A DNA stretch of 5,178 nucleotides from CAZDML01 sp964506645 (GTDB lineage Bacteria > Elusimicrobiota > Elusimicrobia > 2-01-FULL-59-12). Below, in pieces: positions 1 through 5,178 of this stretch (position 1 is the stretch's first letter; each line of letters starts with the position of its first letter). The stretch covers positions 1 to 5,178 of the forward strand of contig CAZDML010000139.1 of NCBI GenBank assembly GCA_964506645.1. The letters run 5' to 3'. The translations under genes were made by a program, and so were the position numbers. A model generated the notes under the pieces. That model had not been told where the DNA came from, did not search any database, and saw only the letters and a list, made by a program, of their open reading frames with translations.

Positions 1-177
1 GTCGGGCTCACAGCGGGTGCATCAGCACCGGAATACCTGGTTCAGGACGTGATTAAGTACCTCCAGGGTCGCGGCGCGACCGTATCTGAAGTCGAACATA
101 TCAAGGAAGACGTCAGTTTTGCTCTCCCGCGCGAACTCCTTGCGATGACCAGCGCCGGCGCCTCTTCCGCCTCTTAA
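1..177 (+). CDS. ispH: 4-hydroxy-3-methylbut-2-enyl diphosphate reductase (IspH/LytB), C-terminal fragment
   Basis: The window opens inside this gene; only the last 58 codons and the TAA stop are present. IspH is the iron-sulfur enzyme that performs the last step of the MEP pathway, reducing HMBPP to IPP and DMAPP in the cytosol. The fragment begins VGLTAGASAPEYLV, the conserved IspH C-terminal signature; the serine of GAS corresponds to the diphosphate-binding Ser269 of the E. coli enzyme, by recalled alignment. It continues with the family-typical ending, a stretch resembling E. coli ENIVFEVPKEL (here EDVSFALPREL), followed by a short Ala/Ser-rich tail that is not conserved. The cluster-binding cysteines lie upstream of the window and cannot be checked. 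No hairpin terminator follows the stop, so some read-through into the HEAT-protein gene 54 bases downstream is possible. Confidence 0.93.
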   Translation, partial: VGLTAGASAPEYLVQDVIKYLQGRGATVSEVEHIKEDVSFALPRELLAMTSAGASSAS

Positions 178-196
178 AAAACCTCTCTATTTCCAC

Positions 197-231
197 TTGA
201 ATTGTTAAAAAAGGTCGGATAGACTTCGACC
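197..231 (+). promoter_or_regulatory. Putative sigma70-type promoter giving a leaderless transcript
   Basis: TTGAAT (197-202) and TAGACT (220-225) resemble -35 and -10 boxes and are separated by exactly 17 bases. Six bases (226-231) then lead to the ATG at 232, so a start 7 bases after the -10 box would fall on the A of the start codon. No Shine-Dalgarno sequence is placed correctly: the nearest purine run, AAGG at 211-214, is 17 bases from the ATG. The boxes match consensus only partly (TTGAAT 4 of 6). The call is an inference from spacing and from the absence of a ribosome binding site. Confidence 0.5.
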
Positions 232-2415
232 ATGCCTGACGTATCGCCCGCAAAAGCACTCACGATGCTGCGTTCAGCCATTGTGAACGCGCGCATTTAC
301 CCCAAAGGTAGCCAGATGGTAGATGTCTCAATCAAAGGGGCTTTGGAAGCGTTTCAAGCCGCCCTGGAGAGTGCCTCTGCAATTACTGTGACGGATGCCC
401 AGGGAAAGCTCCTGGTCGACGGCAAAGATGCCCCCGAGGCCCGCGATTTTCGTCCCTTCCTGGTGTCCCACGAAATTCAATCTCTCCGATTTACCAAAGG
501 CGTCGAACTCGCTGAAATGACAACCCTGGTAGAGGGCCTTGGCCGAAAAAAAGGTCAATACGATACCAAGCCCAATTTTAAAGAATGGCTGAAAGGCCAA
601 AACGTTTCACACGTTCTGGTCGAAGAGGTGCAGTTCGTTGCGCTTCAGAAGGGTGATGTGGTTGTGCAGCAAATCACTCAACTGCTGGAACAAAATTCAC
701 ACGATGTTCCTTCACTCATTAGTTCGCTCGATGAATCCGTACGTCTCATGGATCAACTCCCGGATGATAAGAGCAAGCAGGAAGCACGCAAACACATGGC
801 GCACCATCTTTCAACCTTGCCACCGCACCAACTACGCGAACTCTTTGAAAACAAACTGCCAGAGAATGTAGAAAAAGCCGGCTTGCGTGACGATGTCGTG
901 CAGGCTATGACCCGTGAAAAACTGGAAGAAACTCTTGAGGAAGTTCACAAGTGGTACGACCAGATCAAACAGAGCGCCGCCTCCGACCTCGAAGCCGTTG
1001 AAAAATTAAACGGTCTGAAGAGTTTTTTAGGAAAGATTCTTCATTCACCGGCCAGCAAGAATGTGTCGTTCGCGATGTACGAAGAATTGCTGAACGTCGG
1101 GTTGCTGGAAGAAATTCCGCAGGGGGTGCAGAAAGGCGAACGGTCTTCTCTGAATGCACAGGTTGAACAACTGTTATCGATGCCGAGCGCCTCCCTGCTT
1201 GACCCGCCTGTCCGGCAGAATTTCCCCGAGCTACTGAAAGCCTTGTGCGGCATGGGCATGGACGAAGCCCTCCAGAAGCTCACCGACAAAATGATGGAGA
1301 ATTTGAAGAATACAGCACCGCTCATGCGTGAAACGGCGGTGAAAACGCTGAAACTCTTCCAGGACACTTTCGCTTCGAACCGCAAAGAAAAACAATTTTT
1401 AGCGATCGTGTCGGCGTTCCGTCAGATGGCTGACCAGGAAAGTTCCCCCGAGGTTTACCATCAAGTGGCGACCGCTTTGCAGGCAGCCGCAATGGAAATG
1501 CTGGTGGGATGGAAGTTTGAGGAAAGTGCGTTGTTGTTGGCATTGCTGCGTCGACACAGTCGGGAGGAAAGCCCGATTAGCCAGAAGAAAAAGCAATTTG
1601 CTGCCAGGGCACTTCAGGAATTTGCTGCGAAGGGTCTCGATACGCTGTGCGCCGATATCAATGCGTCTGTAAAAGAGCGTCAGGAAGGGTCGTATAAAGT
1701 TCTGGCCGAATTGGGTGAAGACGCCGTGCCTTCCTTGATCGAAGCGATGAAGCGATCGATGGACCCGCGTACCAAACAAGCAGCGGCGCAGGCGCTGAAG
1801 CGTCTGGGGACGGCCGCTAAGGATCCGTTGGTGAAGCAGATGACACTCAACACCCCGGCGGATGTGCTGGTCAAGTTGGTCCCGATCCTGGAAGAATTCG
1901 TTGATACCTCACTCTTGCCGACGCTTACCGCACTCTCACAGCATGCCGAACCCCTTGTCCGACGGCAGGTGGCCCGCTTGCTGGCTCGTGTGCAGGACAC
2001 GAAAGCCCAGGCCCTGCTTTTCGCCATGTTGGGTGATTCTGATCCTGAAGCACAGACCGAAATTATCCGCATGATCGGCGATCTTAAAATCGCCGCCGCT
2101 GTTCCGGAATTGATCAAGCATCTTCCAACGGCCTATCCATCGGCTCAGGAAGAAATCTGCATTACGTTCGGTACGCTGAAAGACAAACGTACCATCCCGG
2201 AACTTATCAAATTGCTTCAAAATCATGGATCATTTTGGAAAAAATCCTCTGGTACCCCCGAGTCGACCCGCGTGCGCATTGTCTGGGCGCTGGGGCAGAT
2301 GATGCCGGATGTTGAAGCCGAAAAAGCGCTGCAAAAAGCACAGAAAGACAGTGCCATGGTTGTACAGCGTGCGGCCCAAAATGCGCTGAGTAAATCGCTC
2401 TCTCCAGCCCGATAA
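232..2415 (+). CDS. Large HEAT-repeat protein of unknown function
   Basis: A 727-residue, probably cytosolic protein with no signal peptide or membrane segment. Residues about 1-130 form an alpha/beta N-terminal region with ARIYPKGSQMV (20-30), a hairpin-like stretch LLVDGK near 60-65, and a segment like 'I-x-SLRF-x-x-G' near 82-90. From memory this resembles the N-terminal module of several bacterial HEAT or HD-GYP proteins ('ARLYPPGHP...G-I-x-SLTF'). Residues about 130-480 look mainly helical, charged and unrecognised. From about 485 to the end there are HEAT-like helical pairs: 487-507 (AVPSLIEAM), 511-526, 544-568, 574-600 (PLVRRQVARLLARV), 604-631 (AAVPELIKHL), 637-662 (RTIPELIKLL) and about 682-722. 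HEAT arrays are protein-binding scaffolds; the partner is unknown and no catalytic motif is visible. The ATG at 232 fits the domain start, lacks a Shine-Dalgarno sequence and abuts a promoter-like element. Confidence 0.82.
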   Translation: MPDVSPAKALTMLRSAIVNARIYPKGSQMVDVSIKGALEAFQAALESASAITVTDAQGKLLVDGKDAPEARDFRPFLVSHEIQSLRFTKGVELAEMTTLVEGLGRKKGQYDTKPNFKEWLKGQNVSHVLVEEVQFVALQKGDVVVQQITQLLEQNSHDVPSLISSLDESVRLMDQLPDDKSKQEARKHMAHHLSTLPPHQLRELFENKLPENVEKAGLRDDVVQAMTREKLEETLEEVHKWYDQIKQSAASDLEAVEKLNGLKSFLGKILHSPASKNVSFAMYEELLNVGLLEEIPQGVQKGERSSLNAQVEQLLSMPSASLLDPPVRQNFPELLKALCGMGMDEALQKLTDKMMENLKNTAPLMRETAVKTLKLFQDTFASNRKEKQFLAIVSAFRQMADQESSPEVYHQVATALQAAAMEMLVGWKFEESALLLALLRRHSREESPISQKKKQFAARALQEFAAKGLDTLCADINASVKERQEGSYKVLAELGEDAVPSLIEAMKRSMDPRTKQAAAQALKRLGTAAKDPLVKQMTLNTPADVLVKLVPILEEFVDTSLLPTLTALSQHAEPLVRRQVARLLARVQDTKAQALLFAMLGDSDPEAQTEIIRMIGDLKIAAAVPELIKHLPTAYPSAQEEICITFGTLKDKRTIPELIKLLQNHGSFWKKSSGTPESTRVRIVWALGQMMPDVEAEKALQKAQKDSAMVVQRAAQNALSKSLSPAR

Positions 2416-2426
2416 CCTCAATAAGC

Positions 2427-2438
2427 TACAATACCGCC
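2427..2438 (+). promoter_or_regulatory. Putative -10 element directly before the GTG start (leaderless candidate)
   Basis: TACAAT (2427-2432) matches the -10 consensus TATAAT at 5 of 6 positions. It sits exactly six bases before the GTG at 2439, the same spacing as before the HEAT-protein gene. No -35 box is visible at 16-18 bases upstream (the 17-base position reads CCAGCC), and there is no TGn extension. The 23-base gap has no Shine-Dalgarno sequence. The element is therefore suggestive only; it could be chance in an intergenic AT-richer patch. Confidence 0.38.
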
Positions 2439-3176
2439 GTGCTTAGAAAATTTCGATTATTTATGATCGTTTTCACTGTGGCGGCGGTCCGCGCCTATGC
2501 CGTCGGCCCCTTGTGGATTCCCGCAACCTGGGAAACTTCAGATGGTGTTCAGATGGTTGGCAAATACCGTGAGCCATCTCAAAAAGGGGCGACGACCTGG
2601 GTTTTGCTGCATGGTCTCGGCAGCAGCAAGGCCGAATGGATGCCTTTGGCGGAAAAATTAGCAACTCAAGGGCAAGGCGTACTGATCTATGACGCGCGTG
2701 GACACGGCGAAAGCACGCGGCGCGGCAAAGAGGTTCTTTTTTATCAGGATTTTCACACCGGGGGGCCGGGTTCGGAGTGGAACCGCATGGTTGCGGATGT
2801 GGACAGCGCCATCCGCTGGTTGAAGCAGAACCCGCAAACAGGACCGATCGCTCTGGGGGGCGCCAGTCTCGGCGCCAATATTATTCTCGTGTATGCTTCT
2901 CAACATCCTGAAATCAAAGGGCTCGTGCTCTTATCGCCTGGTATGGAATATGCCGGTATCCCGACCCCAAAGGCCTATCAGAAATACGCAGCGAGGCCTC
3001 TGTTTATGGCGGCGAGCCCCGAGGACACCTACGCGTTTGCCACTGTCCAGCAGTTCGCTCGTCAGCGTGGTGATTCTACGCTGCGGGTTCGCTCCGGCAA
3101 AGGCGGAGAACACGGGGTACACATGGTTCACGGCAGTTTTGAAACAGATCTCCTCGGCTGGATGAAAGGAATTTAA
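2439..3176 (+). CDS. Alpha/beta hydrolase (serine hydrolase) with N-terminal signal peptide
   Basis: A 245-residue alpha/beta-hydrolase fold protein. Visible motifs are HGLGSS (58-63, oxyanion-hole region), YDARGHGES (84-92), and the nucleophile elbow GASLG (141-145) with Ser143. A likely acid is Asp196 in SPEDTYA, and a likely catalytic histidine is His225 in GEHGVHM, in the family pattern 'HGxxM'. The substrate is not predictable; esterase, lipase-like or peptidase activities are all possible. The first 21 residues look like a Sec signal peptide: basic n-region (Arg3, Lys4, Arg6), hydrophobic FMIVFTVAAV, and a possible cut after AYA (19-21). Arg18 inside the hydrophobic stretch is unusual. 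The GTG start is preferred because the in-frame ATG at 2463 would remove the basic n-region. It follows the HEAT gene by 23 bases, and its stop codon touches the ychF ATG, suggesting co-transcription. Confidence 0.87.
   Translation: MLRKFRLFMIVFTVAAVRAYAVGPLWIPATWETSDGVQMVGKYREPSQKGATTWVLLHGLGSSKAEWMPLAEKLATQGQGVLIYDARGHGESTRRGKEVLFYQDFHTGGPGSEWNRMVADVDSAIRWLKQNPQTGPIALGGASLGANIILVYASQHPEIKGLVLLSPGMEYAGIPTPKAYQKYAARPLFMAASPEDTYAFATVQQFARQRGDSTLRVRSGKGGEHGVHMVHGSFETDLLGWMKGI
3165..3170 (+). promoter_or_regulatory. Shine-Dalgarno sequence of ychF inside the hydrolase gene
   Basis: AAAGGA lies six bases before the ATG at 3177, within the last codons of the hydrolase gene. Together with the TAA-ATG junction (3174-3179) it supports re-initiation or coupled translation. 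It contrasts with the two upstream genes, which lack such a site. Confidence 0.75.
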
Positions 3177-4253
3177 ATGGAAATCGGTATCGTCGGTCTT
3201 CCCAACGTCGGTAAATCCACTCTCTTTAACGCATTGACTGGCTCGGCGGCTGCCGCTGCCAACTTTCCGTTCACGACCATCGAGCCCAACGTTGGCATTG
3301 TGCCGGTGCGTGATCCGCGGTTGTATGCGTTGGGGGACCTGTTTCAAAGCAAAAAAATAACGCCAGCGGGAGTCCGTTTTGTCGACATTGCGGGTCTCGT
3401 TCAAGGGGCTAGTAAAGGCGAAGGTCTGGGGAATAAATTTTTGTCACACATCCGCGAGGTCGATGCGATCGCGCAGGTCGTGCGCTGCTTTAAAGATGAG
3501 AATGTGGTCGATGTGACCAACGGATCCGGGCCCGTGCAGTCGCTCGAAGTCATCGCTACTGAACTGTTGCTTGCTGATCTTGATCAGGCACAGAAACAGC
3601 GGGAAAAACTGCTGGGGTCGGCGCGCTCCGGCAATGCAGAAGCTAAAGAAGTGGTGGCTGAACTTGAAAAAGCGATCGACGCTTTCGGAAAAGGAATTCC
3701 CGCACGCCAGCAGGGGCTTTCTGCAGAGTCTCAGGAAAAATACCAGTTTTTAAGCGGCAAACCAATTCTCTATGTCGCCAATGTGGGAGAAGATGAGTTG
3801 GAAGGAAACCCTCTGGCCCAGGAGCTTGTCGAGTACGGGAAGAAGCAGGGCGTGTCGGTGGTGGTTCTTTCAGCAAAGATCGAAGCCGAAATTGCGCAGT
3901 TGCATGAGGCCGAACGCAAAGAGTTTTTAGCGTCGCTGGGACTTCAATCCTCCGGGTTGGATAAGCTCGTGCTCGCCGCGCAGAAACTGCTTAAGCTCAT
4001 GACCTTTTTTACCTCCGGACCCGATGAATCGCGTGCTTGGAGTATTGCGGAAAACACCCCCGCTGTTAAAGCGGCTGGAAAAATTCACTCCGATATCGAA
4101 AAAGGCTTTATTCGTGCTGAAATTTACACCTACGAGGATATTATGAAGTACCGAACGGAAGCCGCTCTTAAAGAGAAAGGCCTGATCCGTCTCGAAGGCC
4201 GCGACTACATCATGAAAGACGGCGACGTCACCTACTTCCGCTTTAACGTTTAG
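3177..4253 (+). CDS. ychF: Ribosome-binding redox-regulated ATPase YchF (Obg/OLA1 family)
   Basis: A 358-residue protein, close to the roughly 363 residues of E. coli YchF. It starts at the expected residue, with the G1/P-loop GLPNVGKST at 7-15, then FPFTTIEPNVGIV (30-42, switch I region) and DIAGL at 70-74, followed by KGEGLGNKFL. The hydrophobic residue after DxxG marks the HAS-type NTPases, which lack the usual catalytic glutamine. The G4-like motif is NVGE (202-205), the NxxE form associated with ATP preference over GTP. A coiled-coil-like helical insertion lies at about 128-190. The C-terminal TGS domain runs from about 275 (LMTFFTSGPDESRAW) to the family-typical ending GDVTYFRFNV. YchF binds ribosomes and is linked to translation and oxidative-stress control. 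The usual pth partner gene is not present here. The stretch after QVVRCF reads SGP where many homologues have VDP, a minor deviation. Confidence 0.97.
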   Translation: MEIGIVGLPNVGKSTLFNALTGSAAAAANFPFTTIEPNVGIVPVRDPRLYALGDLFQSKKITPAGVRFVDIAGLVQGASKGEGLGNKFLSHIREVDAIAQVVRCFKDENVVDVTNGSGPVQSLEVIATELLLADLDQAQKQREKLLGSARSGNAEAKEVVAELEKAIDAFGKGIPARQQGLSAESQEKYQFLSGKPILYVANVGEDELEGNPLAQELVEYGKKQGVSVVVLSAKIEAEIAQLHEAERKEFLASLGLQSSGLDKLVLAAQKLLKLMTFFTSGPDESRAWSIAENTPAVKAAGKIHSDIEKGFIRAEIYTYEDIMKYRTEAALKEKGLIRLEGRDYIMKDGDVTYFRFNV

Positions 4254-4254
4254 C

Positions 4255-4818
4255 TTACCGGTTCAACTCCTTGGATCCACTCACGCAGGTATTCCCGCGT
4301 TCATAAAAACGCCACTTTCGGTGTGTTTCTTTAGAAATGCCGATACGCACGCTGCGCCCGATGCATCCCACGGGTCGAACCGCGTGCGCCAACCACAGCC
4401 GCCGATCGCGGCAGAGATCAATGCCATCATAACGCCGGTTAATCTTTAAAATCGTTGTCAGTCGGCCAGGCCCGCGTGGAACCTGAGAGATCCCTTCCAG
4501 CGGTTCCAACGCACGAATGAGAACAGCAGCGCCCACACCGGGCTTTCCGCTCACTACATTCAATGCAAACCATGTCCCATAGATGAAATAGACATAGGCG
4601 TGCCCGTGTTTGAGAAACATGGAGCTGTTTCGTGTGGTGCGACCCCGAAAGGAGTGACTGCTGGCATCGTAAGGGAGATAGGCTTCGGTTTCAACAATAC
4701 GGCCGACTTTTCGGCCGCGGGGTGTGTCGTGGACGAGTGTTTTCCCAATGAGGTATTTCGCCAGAGCGAGCGTTTGGTGCGGGAGTTCAGAGCGCTTGAG
4801 ACGGTTGAGAGACTTCAT
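4255..4818 (-). CDS. mpg: 3-methyladenine DNA glycosylase (AAG/Mpg family)
   Basis: A 187-residue minus-strand protein of normal to slightly short length for bacterial AAG-type glycosylases. These enzymes flip out alkylated or deaminated purines (3-methyladenine, 7-methylguanine, hypoxanthine) and cut the N-glycosidic bond, starting base-excision repair. Diagnostic motifs are GRIVETEAY (39-47), SSHSFRGRTTRN (53-64), GHAYVYFIYG (72-81), LNVVSG (86-91) and LIRALEP (100-106). By alignment to human AAG from memory, the general base Glu125 is Glu45, Tyr127 is Tyr47, His136 is His55, intercalating Tyr162 is near Tyr80, Asn169 is Asn87 and Arg182 is Arg102. The C-terminal part keeps GPGRL, RIGIS and WRFYERGN. 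The enzyme appears complete and active. It starts 18 bases after the stop of the Gly/Pro/Arg-rich protein, with only a weak GGCGG two bases before the ATG, so co-transcription is likely. It is convergent with ychF, with one base between the stops. Confidence 0.94.
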   Translation of the reverse strand: MKSLNRLKRSELPHQTLALAKYLIGKTLVHDTPRGRKVGRIVETEAYLPYDASSHSFRGRTTRNSSMFLKHGHAYVYFIYGTWFALNVVSGKPGVGAAVLIRALEPLEGISQVPRGPGRLTTILKINRRYDGIDLCRDRRLWLAHAVRPVGCIGRSVRIGISKETHRKWRFYERGNTCVSGSKELNR

Positions 4819-4836
4819 AACCGCCGAGGGAAAGTG

Positions 4837-5178
4837 TTATGAACGCGGTCCGGCGCGATGAGGACCTTTAAACGGCCGGCGAGGACCTCCAGGACGAGGA
4901 CCCCCTGGGCGCGGACCTCGAGAAGGGCCATCGGAGCGTGGCCCCCGTGACGGGCCGCGTCCGTTGCCTTCGCGGGGCGGACGGTCTCCGAAAGAGGGGG
5001 CGGATGTTTTCTTGAAGAATTTTCCAAATTTGTGATGCCGCGCATCGGGCCCCTGGTGGCGCGGACCCCGGCCAAAGGGTTTTCGGTCCGCCGCTCCGCT
5101 ACTGCTTTCGGGTCGGGGTCTCCGATCGCCAAATGACGAAGGACGCGGACCGCGCCATTCATTCGAACGCGTGGCGCC
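4837..5178 (-). CDS. C-terminal Gly/Pro/Arg-rich tail of an unidentified protein (partial)
   Basis: An open minus-strand frame enters from the right edge and ends at TAA (4839-4837); 113 residues are visible and the start is outside. By hand count 64 of 113 residues are Gly, Pro or Arg, and basic residues exceed acidic ones by about 20, so this is an intrinsically disordered, strongly cationic segment. Motifs include repeated RGPR and PGGPR and a Lys/Phe patch, KFGKFFKK. Such tails occur at the ends of RNA-binding enzymes, notably DEAD-box RNA helicases and RluB/RsuA-type rRNA pseudouridine synthases, and usually help bind RNA. The catalytic part is not in the window, so no name is justified. 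This frame is preferred over the overlapping alternative (5162 to 4815) because of its coherent tail composition and its clean stop just before the glycosylase gene. Confidence 0.72.
   Translation of the reverse strand, partial: GATRSNEWRGPRPSSFGDRRPRPESSSGAADRKPFGRGPRHQGPDARHHKFGKFFKKTSAPSFGDRPPREGNGRGPSRGPRSDGPSRGPRPGGPRPGGPRRPFKGPHRAGPRS
4879..4908 (-). repeat. Tandem 15-base imperfect repeat encoding PGGPR twice
   Basis: Two adjacent 15-base units (4894-4908 and 4879-4893) match at 12 of 15 positions and encode PGGPR-PGGPR in the disordered tail. Larger GPR/RGPR units surround them. This suggests growth of the tail by short in-frame duplication. Confidence 0.55.

Noticed and set aside
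178..231. A possible rho-independent terminator after ispH (A/T-rich stretch)
   Set aside because: There is no stable inverted repeat before a T-run; the region is better explained as a promoter for the HEAT gene.
1680..2117. A 145-codon minus-strand open frame opposite the HEAT gene
   Set aside because: It is fully inside the HEAT-repeat coding region, has Ser/Arg-rich composition typical of antisense shadows, and shows no domain or start signal.
2931..3404. A 157-codon minus-strand open frame across the hydrolase/ychF junction
   Set aside because: It is antisense to two well-supported genes, including the ychF P-loop region, and has no recognisable motif.
3777..3791. NVGE instead of a typical NVDE G4-like motif in YchF as a sign of lost function
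   Set aside because: The key Asn and Glu of the NxxE pattern are kept and the middle position varies, so the protein appears intact.
4254..4270. Short palindromes (ACCGGT, GGATCC) after the ychF stop as a terminator or binding site
   Set aside because: They are six-base restriction-site-like palindromes inside the glycosylase coding region, too short to support a role.
4600..4842. An 80-codon plus-strand open frame opposite the glycosylase
   Set aside because: It is antisense to conserved AAG motifs on the minus strand and has no family resemblance.
4815..5162. A 115-codon minus-strand open frame overlapping the Gly/Pro/Arg-rich tail
   Set aside because: It lies in another frame of the same strand, has no recognisable motif, overlaps the glycosylase start and looks like an out-of-frame reading of GC-rich DNA.

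Overview
This is a bacterial chromosomal segment of moderate GC content with dense gene packing and no sign of mobile DNA, CRISPR or structural RNA genes. The gene set (MEP-pathway IspH, YchF, AAG-type DNA glycosylase, a large HEAT-repeat protein) fits a Gram-negative-type or deep-branching bacterium. The phylum cannot be fixed from the sequence alone. Elusimicrobiota/Omnitrophota-like or Nitrospirota-like lineages are a guess, not a result.

Layout, left to right. Plus strand: the 3' end of ispH (1-177); a 54-base gap with a promoter-like sequence that abuts the next start codon; a 727-residue HEAT-repeat protein of unknown function (232-2415); a GTG-started, probably exported alpha/beta hydrolase (2439-3176); and the GTPase/ATPase gene ychF (3177-4253), whose ATG directly follows the hydrolase stop codon. 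Minus strand, convergent: an Mpg/AAG-type 3-methyladenine DNA glycosylase (4255-4818), whose stop lies one base from the ychF stop; upstream of it, 18 bases away, the C-terminal 113 residues of an unidentified protein with a strongly basic Gly/Pro/Arg-rich tail (4837-5178, cut by the window edge).

The genes do not form an obvious single pathway. Isoprenoid precursor synthesis, a protein-interaction scaffold, an envelope-directed hydrolase, a ribosome-associated ATPase and a base-excision repair enzyme look like ordinary housekeeping neighbours. The hydrolase and ychF are likely translationally coupled. The glycosylase is likely co-transcribed with the Gly/Pro/Arg-tailed protein.

The most interesting signal is regulatory. 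The HEAT gene and the hydrolase gene both lack a recognisable Shine-Dalgarno sequence, and both carry a TAnnnT -10-like hexamer exactly six bases before the start codon. That geometry would place the transcription start on the start codon itself and give leaderless mRNAs. The downstream gene ychF instead has a clear AAAGGA Shine-Dalgarno sequence. I saw no convincing novel multi-gene system in the window.
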